This document shows, piece by piece, positions 8,891-17,377 of a stretch of DNA of 64,000 nt. Source of the stretch: Burkholderia sp. Bp9142 (lineage in GTDB: Bacteria; Pseudomonadota; Gammaproteobacteria; Burkholderiales; Burkholderiaceae); contig NZ_QTPP01000019.1 in NCBI RefSeq assembly GCF_003853415.1, positions 1 through 64,000 on the forward strand. The letters run 5' to 3'. The position numbers were made by a program, and so were the translations under genes. The notes under the pieces were generated by a model. It saw only the letters and a list, made by a program, of their open reading frames with translations. It was not told the DNA's origin and did not search any database. The first letter of the stretch is position 1. The number at the start of each line of letters is the position of its first letter.

Positions 8891-10081
8891 TCACTGCCCC
8901 AGGTAACGCTCCACGAGGCGCGACCAGAACGCCGCGCCGATCGGCAGGTTGCGATCGTTGAAGTCGTATTTCGGGTTGTGCACCATGCAGCCGTCCTCGC
9001 CGTCGCCGTTGCCGAGCCGCACGAACGAGCCGGGCCGCTGCTGCAGCATGAACGCGAAATCCTCGCTGCCCATCAGCAGGTCGGCCTGCTCGACGACGTG
9101 CGCGTCGCCGACCAGCTCGCGCGCGACCTGCGCGGCGAAATCCGTTTCGGCATCCGTATTGACGACGACCGGATAGCCTTCGATGTACTCGACGTGCGCG
9201 GTCGCGCCATAGCTCGCGGCCTGTGATTCGGCGAGCTCGACGATGCGGCGCTTGAGCAGCGCGCGCACGTCGGGGCTGAACGAGCGCACGCTGAGTTCGA
9301 GGCGCGCGCCGTTCGGGATCACGTTGTTCGCGGTGCCCGCGTGCATCGAGCCGACCGTGACGACCGCCGGCTGCGACGGGTCGACGTTGCGCGCGACGAT
9401 CGTCTGCAGCGCCATCACGATGCTCGCCGCGACGACCACCGGGTCGACCGTCAGGTGCGGCCGCGCCGCGTGGCCGCCGACACCCTCGATCGAGATGATC
9501 GCCTTGTCGCCGGCCGACATGAACGGGCCGCGCCGCGTGAGGAACACGCCGGGCGCCGCGCCCGGATGGTTGTGCATGCCGAATACCGCATCGCACGGAA
9601 AGCGCTCGAACAGGCCGTCGTCGATCATCTTCTTCGCGCCGCTGTCGACGCCGTGCTCTTCGGCCGGCTGGAAATACAGATGCACGGTGCCGGAGAAGCG
9701 GCGCGTCTTCGCGAGATGGTGCGCGGCGCCGAGCAGCATCGTCGTGTGGCCGTCGTGGCCGCATGCGTGCATCTTGCCGTGCGTGCCGCTCGCATACGGC
9801 AGGCCGGTCGCCTCGACGATCGGCAGCGCGTCCATGTCCGCGCGGATGCCGATGCTGCGCGTGCCGTCGCCCGCGCGCAGCGTGCCGACGACCCCCGTCT
9901 TGCCCACCCCGCGCGTCACCTGCCAGCCCCATTGCTCGAGCTTCCCGGCGACGAGCGCGGCCGTGTCGTGCTCTTCGTACGCGAGTTCCGGATGGTGATG
10001 AATGTGGTGGCGGATCTCGCGCAGCCCGCCGGCGGCGGGCATCAGATCCTCGATTTCGGTGAATCGGACGTCGGTGGTCAT
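8891..10081 (-). CDS. M20 family amidohydrolase (hippurate hydrolase-like)
   Basis: A 396-residue metallo-amidohydrolase of the M20D group, which removes acyl groups from amino acids or hydrolyses amide bonds. Metal-binding motifs visible are HACGHDGH (C107, H109) and FQPAEEHG (E141-E142), with HNHPG further on. A dimerisation domain sits in the middle third. The ATG at 10081 has AGGAG seven bases upstream; a much longer in-frame reading lacks one. It is the first gene of the operon with the MHS transporter and the desuccinylase-like enzyme. Confidence 0.88.
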   Translation of the reverse strand: MTTDVRFTEIEDLMPAAGGLREIRHHIHHHPELAYEEHDTAALVAGKLEQWGWQVTRGVGKTGVVGTLRAGDGTRSIGIRADMDALPIVEATGLPYASGTHGKMHACGHDGHTTMLLGAAHHLAKTRRFSGTVHLYFQPAEEHGVDSGAKKMIDDGLFERFPCDAVFGMHNHPGAAPGVFLTRRGPFMSAGDKAIISIEGVGGHAARPHLTVDPVVVAASIVMALQTIVARNVDPSQPAVVTVGSMHAGTANNVIPNGARLELSVRSFSPDVRALLKRRIVELAESQAASYGATAHVEYIEGYPVVVNTDAETDFAAQVARELVGDAHVVEQADLLMGSEDFAFMLQQRPGSFVRLGNGDGEDGCMVHNPKYDFNDRNLPIGAAFWSRLVERYLGQ

Positions 10082-10286
10082 CAAGCGGCTCCTGCTGATC
10101 GTCAGCGTGTCAGCCGCACGCGAACGGTTGCGTGCGGGAAAGCGAGCCACTATAGCGAGCCGATATCGGTTCAATAAGATGCGGAATTTTTCACCGTGAT
10201 AAGGTTTTTTAATCAGGGTTAATACGGGCAAAGGTCGTCGACACGCGTTCACCCGACGCGCTCGACACGCGAGCCATTGATTTTTG

Positions 10287-10300
10287 AGACGAACGGTCTA
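10287..10300. promoter_or_regulatory. NemR-like operator before the TetR gene
   Basis: AGAC-GAACG-GTCTA (10287-10300) is a dyad 11 bases before the regulator start. The same element occurs before the AcuI-like gene (10967-10981). It resembles the TAGAC-N5-GTCTA boxes bound by NemR-type TetR proteins. Confidence 0.65.
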
Positions 10301-10310
10301 TTATTCGCGC

Positions 10311-10949
10311 ATGGACGTTCGAACTGATCCGCCTCGCCGCCGCGGCAGGCCTCCGAAGCAGCACGAAGCGCTCGTCGCGACGCGCGACATGCTGTTGCGC
10401 ACCGGGCTGGAAGTGCTCACCGAGAAGGGCTTTTCGGCCGCCGGGCTCGACGAGATCCTCGGGCGCGCCGGCGTGCCCAAGGGCTCGTTCTATCACTACT
10501 TCGACAGCAAGGAGGCGTTCGGCCTCGAGCTGATCGATCGCTACGCGGACTTCTTCGCGCGCAAGCTGGACCGTCATTTCAGCCAGACGGAGCGCTCGCC
10601 GCTGCAGCGCGTGCGCGCGTTCGTCGACGATGCGCGCGACGGCATGGCGCGTTACGAATACGGCCGCGGCTGCCTGATCGGCAACCTCGGCCAGGAAATG
10701 GGCGCGCTCCCGGAGCGTTTCCGTGCGCGTCTGCGCACGACGTTCGAGGACTGGCAACGCCGGCTGGCCGAGTGCCTGGCCGCCGCGCAGCAAGCCGGCG
10801 AGCTGGCGGATTCGGCAGACCCGGCCGAGCTGGCCGCGTTCTTCTGGATCGGCTGGGAAGGCGCCGTGCTGCGCGCGAAGCTCGAACGCAGCGACGTGCC
10901 GCTCGCGCTGTTCGCGCGGTTTTTCTTCAATGGATTGCCTCGCCGCTGA
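10311..10949 (+). CDS. TetR/AcrR regulator (NemR/AcuR-like)
   Basis: A 212-residue repressor with an N-terminal helix-turn-helix (GLDEILGRAGVPKGSFYHYF, about residues 45-65) and a ligand-binding C-terminal domain. The N-terminus RRRGRPPKQHEAL and the sequence CLIGNLGQEM are typical of the NemR/AcuR group, which respond to electrophiles or acrylate. ATG 10311 lies immediately after a palindrome that fits autorepression. It is followed 45 bases on by the AcuI-like reductase, whose promoter carries the same palindrome, so the pair likely forms one regulated unit. Confidence 0.87.
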   Translation: MDVRTDPPRRRGRPPKQHEALVATRDMLLRTGLEVLTEKGFSAAGLDEILGRAGVPKGSFYHYFDSKEAFGLELIDRYADFFARKLDRHFSQTERSPLQRVRAFVDDARDGMARYEYGRGCLIGNLGQEMGALPERFRARLRTTFEDWQRRLAECLAAAQQAGELADSADPAELAAFFWIGWEGAVLRAKLERSDVPLALFARFFFNGLPRR

Positions 10950-10966
10950 ATTTTTTTGCCATTGAC

Positions 10967-10981
10967 TAGACGATCGGTCTA
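10967..10981. promoter_or_regulatory. NemR-like operator before the AcuI-like gene
   Basis: TAGAC-GATCG-GTCTA is a perfect 5-bp dyad overlapping a TTGACT hexamer (10962-10967) and lying just before the AGGAGG ribosome binding site of the reductase gene. It matches the element at 10287-10300 in both arms and spacing. Confidence 0.72.
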
Positions 10982-10994
10982 AAAAGGAGGACGG

Positions 10995-11978
10995 ATGTTC
11001 CAGGGCATCGTGATCGACAAGGACGAAACCGGCCAGCACGCGCGGCTGCACACGCTGGACGACGCGCAGTTGCCCGCGGGCGACGTGACGATCCGGGTCG
11101 GCTATTCGACGTTGAACTACAAGGACGGGCTGGCGATCACCGGCAAGAGCCCGGTGGTCCGCCAGTTTCCGATGGTGCCGGGCATCGATCTCGTCGGCGA
11201 AGTCGAGCACAGCACGCATCCGGATTACCGCACCGGCGATCGCGTCGTCCTCAACGGCTGGGGCGTCGGCGAAACGCACTGGGGCGGCCTGGCCCAGAAG
11301 GCGCGCGTCGACGGCGACTGGCTGGTGCCGCTGCCGCCAGCGTTTTCGCCGCAACAGGCGATGGCCATCGGCACGGCCGGCTATACCGCGATGCTGTGCG
11401 TGATGGCACTGGAACGGCATGGCGTGCGCCCGGACGACGGCGAGATCGTGGTGACGGGCGCGGCAGGCGGCGTCGGCAGTGTCGCCACCGCCCTCCTCGC
11501 GCGGCTCGGCTATCGCGTTGTCGCCGTGACCGGCCGCCCGGCCGATGCCGACTACCTGCGGCAGCTCGGCGCGGCGGAGATCCTCGACCGGTCGCAATTC
11601 AGCGCGCCCGGCAAGCCGCTCGGCAAGGAACGCTGGGCCGGCGCGGTCGACGTCGCAGGCAGCCACGTCCTCGCCAACGTGTGTGCGACCACGCGCTATC
11701 GTGGCGTGGTGACGGCCTGCGGCCTGGCCGCCGGCATGGACTTCCCCGCCACCGTCGCGCCGTTCATCCTGCGCGGCGTGACGCTCGTCGGCATCGACAG
11801 CGTGATGTGCCCGCGCGCCGAGCGGCTGGAGGCATGGCGCCGGCTCGCATCCGATCTCGACGTCGGGAAGCTGGGCGCGATCAGTCACCAGGTCGGCCTG
11901 GGCAACGCCATCCCGCTTGCCGAGGAACTGATCGGCGGCAGGGTGCGCGGCCGCATCGTCGTGGACGTCAATGCATGA
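10995..11978 (+). CDS. acuI: MDR-family oxidoreductase, acrylyl-CoA reductase type (AcuI/YhdH)
   Basis: A 327-residue zinc-independent medium-chain reductase. [19 protein letters not shown] and [13 protein letters not shown] are hallmarks of the YhdH/AcuI family, and [12 protein letters not shown] is the NADPH-binding loop. AcuI reduces the toxic acrylyl-CoA to propionyl-CoA with NADPH, and related enzymes reduce other enoyl compounds. A strong AAGGAGG precedes the ATG. The upstream TetR gene and its operator suggest induction by an electrophile or acrylate. A CMD-type protein follows in the same transcript. Confidence 0.87.
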   Translation: MFQGIVIDKDETGQHARLHTLDDAQLPAGDVTIRVGYSTLNYKDGLAITGKSPVVRQFPMVPGIDLVGEVEHSTHPDYRTGDRVVLNGWGVGETHWGGLAQKARVDGDWLVPLPPAFSPQQAMAIGTAGYTAMLCVMALERHGVRPDDGEIVVTGAAGGVGSVATALLARLGYRVVAVTGRPADADYLRQLGAAEILDRSQFSAPGKPLGKERWAGAVDVAGSHVLANVCATTRYRGVVTACGLAAGMDFPATVAPFILRGVTLVGIDSVMCPRAERLEAWRRLASDLDVGKLGAISHQVGLGNAIPLAEELIGGRVRGRIVVDVNA

Positions 11979-12063
11979 CGCCGGCAACGGCAACCCGTCG
12001 TTTCATTTCCGGCCGGCGGCTCGCGCATCGCGTTCGCCCGTGCCGCTTTATTCAGGAGACTCC

Positions 12064-12642
12064 ATGACCGCTGCAGACAACGCGCCCGTCAGCCGCTTTC
12101 CGGTACCGGCGCTCGACGACCTGCCCGACGACATTCGCGAACGGATCGCGGCCGTCCAGGAGAAATCGGGCTTCATCCCGAACGTATTCCTCACGCTCGC
12201 GCATCGCCCGGACGAGTTTCGCGCGTTCATGGCGTACCACGACGCGCTGATGGACAAGCCCGGCAACCTCACCAAGGCCGAACGGGAAATGATCGTCGTG
12301 GCCACCAGCGCCGTGAACCAGTGTCAGTACTGCGTCATCGCGCATGGCGCGATCCTGCGCATTCGCGCGAAGGATCCGCTGATCGCCGACCAGGTCGCGA
12401 CCAACTACCGCAAGGCCGACATCACCGTCCGGCAGAAGGCGATGCTCGACTTCGCGATGAAGGTTTCGCAGACCGCGCACCAGGTGGGCGAAGCGGATTT
12501 CGACACGCTGAAGTCGCACGGCTTCACCGAAGAGGACGTCTGGGACATCGCGGCGATCTCGGCCTTCTTCGGGATGTCCAATCGGATCGCGAACGTGACG
12601 AACATGCGGCCGAACGCGGAGTTCTACGCACTGGGGCGTTGA
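12064..12642 (+). CDS. Peroxidase-related enzyme, carboxymuconolactone decarboxylase fold
   Basis: A 192-residue AhpD-like protein. The motif NQCQYCVIAHGAIL has the CxxC-x3-H arrangement of AhpD-type thiol-dependent hydroperoxidases, and the protein matches the length and start of the uncharacterised peroxidase-related family. It lies 86 bases after the AcuI-like gene, with its own GGAG before ATG 12064, and is probably co-transcribed. A role in peroxide or electrophile defence is inferred from fold and context; no substrate is known. Confidence 0.85.
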   Translation: MTAADNAPVSRFPVPALDDLPDDIRERIAAVQEKSGFIPNVFLTLAHRPDEFRAFMAYHDALMDKPGNLTKAEREMIVVATSAVNQCQYCVIAHGAILRIRAKDPLIADQVATNYRKADITVRQKAMLDFAMKVSQTAHQVGEADFDTLKSHGFTEEDVWDIAAISAFFGMSNRIANVTNMRPNAEFYALGR

Positions 12643-12676
12643 GCGCCGCGCGGTCACGCGGGCGACACGTGGCAGC

Positions 12677-13078
12677 CTACCGGCGCCGATACACGACACC
12701 CTCACCCGGCTCCGGCGCCGCGGCGGCCGCGACGTCGAAACGCTCGCGCGCTTGCGCGATCGGCTGCTTGTTTTTCTCCGCCCACAGAACGAGCGCCATC
12801 ACGGGCTCCAGCAGCGTTTCGCCGAGCGGCGTGAGCGCGTAGTCGACGCGCGGCGGAATCGTCGGGAACACCGTCCGCGTGACCAGCCCGTCGCGCTCCA
12901 GCCCACGCAACGTCAGCGTCAGCATCCGCTGCGAAATCCCGTCGATCTCACGTTTCAGTTCGTTGAAACGCCGCGCGCCGTCGTTCAGCGTCGCGATGAG
13001 GTAAAGGCTCCACTTGTCGCCGATCCGGTCGAGGATCTGGCGCGTCGCCTGGCAGTCGTTGTCGCTGGGTCGGGGCAT
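12677..13078 (-). CDS. HxlR-family transcriptional regulator
   Basis: A 133-residue single-domain winged-helix regulator. ILDRIGDKWSLYLIATL, GISQRMLTLTLRGLERDGLV and PPRVDYALTPLGETL are the standard HxlR blocks. A single N-terminal cysteine (C9, in SDNDCQATR) is in the position used for redox or quinone sensing in HxlR relatives such as QorR and YodB. It is divergent from an azoreductase gene, and a GGTAAC/GTTACC dyad lies between them, so it probably represses that gene and responds to quinone or diamide stress. Confidence 0.9.
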   Translation of the reverse strand: MPRPSDNDCQATRQILDRIGDKWSLYLIATLNDGARRFNELKREIDGISQRMLTLTLRGLERDGLVTRTVFPTIPPRVDYALTPLGETLLEPVMALVLWAEKNKQPIAQARERFDVAAAAAPEPGEGVVYRRR

Positions 13079-13167
13079 GGTGTCGGGTTACATCGATGTG
13101 ACTGGGGCACAACCATGTGCGTTCTTGTAGCGGACGGGCGCGAACCCTAGCATTCCACATGCTTTTC

Positions 13168-13192
13168 GGTAACCAAGTTATCAAAAGTTACC
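13168..13192. promoter_or_regulatory. Candidate HxlR operator
   Basis: GGTAAC (13168-13173) and GTTACC (13187-13192) form a perfect dyad with a 13-base spacer in the divergent hxlR/azoR region, about 30 bases before the azoreductase start. Outer ACCA/TGGT arms nest with it. Confidence 0.6.
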
Positions 13193-13223
13193 TGGTTCTC
13201 ATCTTATCCTGGAAGGAACGCTC

Positions 13224-13844
13224 ATGAGCCGCATCCTGCTGATCACGTCGAGCCCCCGCAGCATCGACAGCCTGTCCACGCGCTTCGCGCACGACCTCGC
13301 GCGGCAGCTCGCGCAGCGCAACACTACCGGCACGGTCACCCTGCGCGATCTGTCCGCCGATCCGCTGCCGCATATCGACGACGCGTACATCAGGGGCCGC
13401 ACGCTGGCGCCGGATGCGCGCAGCGCGGAACAGGCCCGGGCCGTCGCACTTGCACAAACGCTGGTCGACGAACTGCGTGCCGCCGACATCGTCGTGATCG
13501 GTTCCGCGATGACCAATTTCGGGCCGTCCACGCAGTTGCGCGCATGGTTCGATCGTGTGATCTGGCCGCAGGTCACGTTCCAGTATGGCGAAAGCGGCAT
13601 CGCCGGATTGCTGGAACGCAAGAAGGTCTATCTGGTCACCGCCAGCGGCGGCATCTTCTCCGAAGGTCCATACGCGCCGTTCGACTATCAGTCCGGCTAT
13701 CTGAAGCATCTGCTCGGGTTCATCGGCTTGACCGACATCAGCGAGTTGCGCGTGGAAGGCGTCGCACAGGGCGCCGATGCGGCTCAAGCGGCGATGGCGA
13801 AGGCCGGGCAGGCATTGCAGGCACTCGTGGAACAAGCCGCCTAG
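13224..13844 (+). CDS. azoR: FMN-dependent NADH:quinone/azo reductase
   Basis: A 206-residue flavodoxin-fold reductase. The FMN phosphate loop is in [33 protein letters not shown] is the conserved flavin-binding loop and [11 protein letters not shown] is the isoalloxazine-contacting segment. AzoR transfers two electrons from NADH to quinones and azo compounds and protects against thiol-specific stress. GGAAGGA precedes ATG 13224. Divergence from an HxlR regulator with a dyad between them fits quinone-inducible expression. Confidence 0.9.
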   Translation: MSRILLITSSPRSIDSLSTRFAHDLARQLAQRNTTGTVTLRDLSADPLPHIDDAYIRGRTLAPDARSAEQARAVALAQTLVDELRAADIVVIGSAMTNFGPSTQLRAWFDRVIWPQVTFQYGESGIAGLLERKKVYLVTASGGIFSEGPYAPFDYQSGYLKHLLGFIGLTDISELRVEGVAQGADAAQAAMAKAGQALQALVEQAA

Positions 13845-13852
13845 GGCAAGAA

Positions 13853-13879
13853 CAGCGCCCGTCGATCGTACGGGCGCTG
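13853..13879 (+). terminator. Hairpin after azoR
   Basis: CAGCGCCCGT (13853-13862) and ACGGGCGCTG (13870-13879) form a perfect 10-bp stem with a 7-base loop, 8 bases beyond the azoR stop codon. No T run follows. Confidence 0.65.
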
Positions 13880-13964
13880 CCTGCCGCTACCCGCAACCAC
13901 ACGGCGCACCGGTGTGCCGCTTCACCTGCATCGCCGGCGATGCAGGTGAAGGTCAGCGCTTACT

Positions 13965-14834
13965 TCACGCCTTCAACGCCTGCAGCCCGTCCGGCAGCTT
14001 CGCGTCCGGGAACATCGTGGACAGTGTCGTATCGCGCCACCGCGCCGCCTCGTCCGCGCGCTGCGATTCGGCCTGCTCGCACACGAACAGCGCATCGCCG
14101 CCGAGCAGCAGGCGCATCGGCAGGTCGTCGCGACGCGACAGCTCGACGATCAGCGCCGCGATCCGTGCGGGATCGCCGACCTCGTGGCCGCCATACGCGC
14201 CGAGCAATTCGAGAATCTTCCCGACCGACGGCTGATAGTCGGGCAGCAGGCCGTCGACGTCGCGCTTCGCCTGCGCGGCCCATTCGGTACGCATCCCGCC
14301 CGGCTCGAGCGTGCAGACGCGCACGCCGAACGGCGCGACTTCCTTCGACAGCACGTCGCTGAATCCGCCGACCGCCCATTTCGCGGTCTGGTACGCGGAC
14401 AGGCCGGGCGTCGACGTACGCCCGCCGACCGACGACACCTGGAAGATATGACCCGCGCGCTGCGCGCGCATCGTCGGCAGCACCGCGCGCGTCAGGTTGA
14501 TCACCCCGAACAGGTTCGTTTCGATCTGGTCGCGGAAGTCGTCGGCGCCCATCTGCTCGAACGGCGCCGTATGGCCGTAGCCCGCGTTGTTCACCAGCAC
14601 GTCGATGCGGCCGAACGCGTCGCGGGCGGCCGCCACCGCGTGCACGGCCGCCGCCTCGTCGGTCACGTCGAGCGCGACCGGCAGCAGGCGGTCGCCGTAC
14701 CGTTCCTGCAGATCCGCGAGCCGCGCGGGATCCCGCGCACCGGCCACCAGCATGTCGCCCGCCGCCAGCACGGCCTCCGAAATCGCGCGGCCCAGGCCGC
14801 GTGCGGCCCCCGTCACCAACCAGATCTTCGACAT
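13965..14834 (-). CDS. Short-chain dehydrogenase/reductase
   Basis: A 289-residue classical SDR. TGAARGLG (residues 8-15) is the nucleotide-binding glycine motif, NNAGYG marks beta-4, and the catalytic serine and Y-x3-K lie in SSVGGRTSTPGLSAYQTAKWAV. The fold uses NAD(P)(H) to oxidise or reduce an alcohol/carbonyl; the substrate cannot be read. Its promoter holds a 20-bp palindrome that recurs at the promoter of the neighbouring TetR gene, so it is probably under that repressor. Confidence 0.87.
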   Translation of the reverse strand: MSKIWLVTGAARGLGRAISEAVLAAGDMLVAGARDPARLADLQERYGDRLLPVALDVTDEAAAVHAVAAARDAFGRIDVLVNNAGYGHTAPFEQMGADDFRDQIETNLFGVINLTRAVLPTMRAQRAGHIFQVSSVGGRTSTPGLSAYQTAKWAVGGFSDVLSKEVAPFGVRVCTLEPGGMRTEWAAQAKRDVDGLLPDYQPSVGKILELLGAYGGHEVGDPARIAALIVELSRRDDLPMRLLLGGDALFVCEQAESQRADEAARWRDTTLSTMFPDAKLPDGLQALKA

Positions 14835-14867
14835 TTTCCACTCCTCGATAAAGTTGAAACCACAAAA

Positions 14868-14887
14868 ATGAATGATTACTCACTCAT
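14868..14887. promoter_or_regulatory. TetR operator before the SDR gene
   Basis: ATGAATGATTACTCACTCAT is an imperfect 20-bp palindrome 34 bases before the SDR start. It is 16/20 identical to ATGAGCGAGTACTCAATCAT at 15614-15633, before the TetR gene. Confidence 0.72.
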
Positions 14888-15020
14888 TAATATGGGCGCC
14901 GAAACGATCGTTTTCACCGTGCGTCGCCCTGCCTGAAACCGCCTTCCATCGCCGAGGCGACGTCCGAACCGGACGCGCCTCCGATCACGTCTACAACTTT
15001 CCGCTACGCCGGCCGGCCGC

Positions 15021-15599
15021 TCATACCGCGTGCAACACGGCCCACAGCGCGCGAAACCCGGCTTCCCGGTACGCATCGGCCTGCGCCGGATCGCGCGCGA
15101 TCAACTCCATCGCCGTTTCCGCGATCGACGTGAACAGCGCCGCGCGAAACGCCTGTGCATCGTCGGCCTTCAGCCCACCCGACGCGGCGATCTGCTCCCG
15201 CAGCAGCACATGCACCGCGCCGAACCCTTCGGCCCCGGCCGCGCGATGCGCGTCGTCGATGCGGCCGCTCACGCCGAGCTGCCGCAGCGCGCGCCGCCCG
15301 TCCGGATTCGCGACGCCCCACGACACATAGCCGCGCCACGCATGCCGCATCGCCTGCTCGGCCGGCGCGTGCTCAGGAAACCCGGTCATCATCGCGTCGC
15401 GCATCCCGGCCTTCAGGCTCAGGTACAGCGCGTTCAGCAACGCATCCTTGGTCTCGAAATAGGTGAACACCGTGCCCTCCGCGACGCCGGCGAGCCGCGC
15501 GATGCGCGCGGTGGTCGCACTCGCACCGTCCTCCGCGAGCGCGCGGGCGGCGGCGGCGAGGATGGCGTCGTGCTTGTCGGGACTGCGCGGTCGGGCCAC
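15021..15599 (-). CDS. TetR-family transcriptional regulator
   Basis: A 192-residue repressor with the helix-turn-helix ATTARIARLAGVAEGTVFTYF near residues 30-52 and a TetR C-terminal ligand domain. I chose GTG 15599 (giving MARPRSPDKHD) because AAAGGA precedes it at good spacing; a TTG ten codons upstream is less likely. It lies downstream-to-upstream next to the SDR gene on the same strand, and the two promoters share a palindrome, which points to autoregulation and control of the SDR. Confidence 0.87.
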   Translation of the reverse strand: MARPRSPDKHDAILAAAARALAEDGASATTARIARLAGVAEGTVFTYFETKDALLNALYLSLKAGMRDAMMTGFPEHAPAEQAMRHAWRGYVSWGVANPDGRRALRQLGVSGRIDDAHRAAGAEGFGAVHVLLREQIAASGGLKADDAQAFRAALFTSIAETAMELIARDPAQADAYREAGFRALWAVLHAV

Positions 15600-15613
15600 G
15601 GTCGATTCCTTTA

Positions 15614-15633
15614 ATGAGCGAGTACTCAATCAT
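15614..15633. promoter_or_regulatory. TetR operator before the TetR gene
   Basis: ATGAGCGAGTACTCAATCAT, a 20-bp imperfect palindrome 15 bases before the GTG start. It shares arms and centre (TACTCA) with the SDR operator at 14868-14887. Confidence 0.7.
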
Positions 15634-15801
15634 AATCACGCAACGTAGGCAATGCAAGCCCTGATACATACGGGGGAACCCATCCGCAATCGATCAAAAC
15701 CGTGCACTATTAGCGTTTCCACGTACTGGCCCGCCAACGCACCGGCGGCCGGCGCTTCGACGTTCGTTCCACGCTCACCCGTTTCAGACCGCGAACCACT
15801 C

Positions 15802-17277
15802 ATGACGAATCAGCCCAACCAGACCGAAGCCGAACAGCCCGTCGACATGATCATCTTCGGCGGCGGCGGCGACCTGGCCGCCCGCAAGCTGTTGCCCGCG
15901 CTGTACATGGCGCACCTGCACTGCAACCTGCCGCCGGAGACGCGCATCATCGCGGTCGGCCGGCGCGACTGGGGCATCGACGGCTACCGCAAGTTCATGG
16001 ACGAGCAGTCGCGCCCGTTCATCGACGAGAAGGCGTTCGACGCCGGCGCGTGGGCCCGCTTCCTCGACCTGTTCAAGTACGTGCTGATCGACGTGAGCGC
16101 GCCGGAAGACTACGCGCGGCTCGCCGAAGCGGCGCGCGGCGACGCGATCCGCGTGTTCTACCTGTCGACGTCGCCGGAGCTGTTCACGACGATCTGCGAC
16201 AACCTGTCGGCCGCGCACCTCGTCGATGCGCGCTCGCGCGTCGTCCTCGAAAAGCCGCTCGGCCACGATCTCGCGTCGGCGAAGGCGATCAACAATGCGG
16301 TCGGCAGGCACTTCGAGGAATCGCAGATCTACCGGATCGACCATTACCTCGGCAAGGAGACCGTGCAGAACCTGATGGTGCTGCGCTTCGGCAACCCGAT
16401 CTTCGGGCCGCTGTGGCAGGCGCCGAGCATCCGCAGCGTGCAGATCACGGTGGCGGAGACGGTCGGCGTCGGCAGCCGCGCGGGCTTCTACGACCATACC
16501 GGCGCGCTGCGCGACATGGTGCAGAACCACCTGCTGCAGCTGCTGTGCATCGTCGCGATGGAGCCGCCGGTGTCGCTCGACCCGGACGCGGTGCGCGACG
16601 AGAAGCTGAAGGTGCTGCGCTCGCTGCGGCCGATGGCGCTGTCGGACGTCGCGCGCGATACAGTGCGCGGCCAGTACACGGCCGGCGCGGTCGACGGCCA
16701 GCCGGTCAAGGGCTATCTCGAGGAAGACAACGTGCCCGCGGACAGCCACGCGGAGACCTTCGTCGCGCTGCGCGCGCACCTCAACAACTGGCGCTGGGCG
16801 AACGTGCCGTTCTTCCTGCGCACCGGCAAGCGGCTGCAGCGCCGCCAGTCGGAAATCGTGATCGAGTTCGCGGACATGCCGTTCTCGATCATCCCGAGCG
16901 GCCCGCGCCACTACAGCAACCGCCTCGTGATCCAGCTCCAGCCGGAAGAGTCGATCCAGCTGCAGATGCTTGCGAAGGAGCCGGGCAGCGGGATGAAGAT
17001 GGTGCCCGTGAGCCTGAACCTCGACCTGCAGCAGGCGATTCCGGAACGGCGCGCGGAAGCGTACGAGCGATTGCTGATCGACGTGATCCGCGGGCGTCTC
17101 ACGCACTTCATGCGCCGCGACGAGCTCGAAGCCGCATGGTCGTGGGTCGAGCCGATCCTCGACGGCTGGAAGCAGCTCGGCGACCGCCCGCGCCTCTACA
17201 CGGCCGGCACGTTCGGGCCGGCGGCATCGTCGGCGCTGCTCGCGCGCGACAACATGTCCTGGTCCGAAGAGGCGTAA
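15802..17277 (+). CDS. zwf: Glucose-6-phosphate 1-dehydrogenase
   Basis: A 491-residue enzyme that oxidises glucose-6-phosphate to 6-phosphogluconolactone with NAD(P)+, the entry to the Entner-Doudoroff and pentose phosphate routes. The active-site signature RIDHYLGKE is at residues 178-186. The dinucleotide loop reads GGGGDLAARK where most family members have GASGDL, a small deviation seen near residue 20. Start ATG 15802 gives the usual family length. No pgl, edd or glk genes are next to it, so this may be a second, stand-alone zwf copy; Burkholderia genomes often carry more than one. Confidence 0.92.
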   Translation: MTNQPNQTEAEQPVDMIIFGGGGDLAARKLLPALYMAHLHCNLPPETRIIAVGRRDWGIDGYRKFMDEQSRPFIDEKAFDAGAWARFLDLFKYVLIDVSAPEDYARLAEAARGDAIRVFYLSTSPELFTTICDNLSAAHLVDARSRVVLEKPLGHDLASAKAINNAVGRHFEESQIYRIDHYLGKETVQNLMVLRFGNPIFGPLWQAPSIRSVQITVAETVGVGSRAGFYDHTGALRDMVQNHLLQLLCIVAMEPPVSLDPDAVRDEKLKVLRSLRPMALSDVARDTVRGQYTAGAVDGQPVKGYLEEDNVPADSHAETFVALRAHLNNWRWANVPFFLRTGKRLQRRQSEIVIEFADMPFSIIPSGPRHYSNRLVIQLQPEESIQLQMLAKEPGSGMKMVPVSLNLDLQQAIPERRAEAYERLLIDVIRGRLTHFMRRDELEAAWSWVEPILDGWKQLGDRPRLYTAGTFGPAASSALLARDNMSWSEEA

Positions 17278-17289
17278 GCGCGGCACGAC

Positions 17290-17324
17290 GGCGTGCCCGC
17301 GGCGCAAGCGCCGTGCGGCACGCC
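17290..17324. terminator. Terminator between zwf and the convergent LysR gene
   Basis: GGCGTGCC (17290-17297) pairs with GGCACGCC (17317-17324), with an inner GGCGC-AA-GCGCC stem (17301-17312). It lies 13 bases beyond the zwf stop and 54 bases beyond the LysR stop. Confidence 0.6.
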
Positions 17325-17377
17325 GGGTCGAACCGGGGAGCAGGCGCCCCGCCCGCGTCCCGTCCCGCTTTCCGCCG

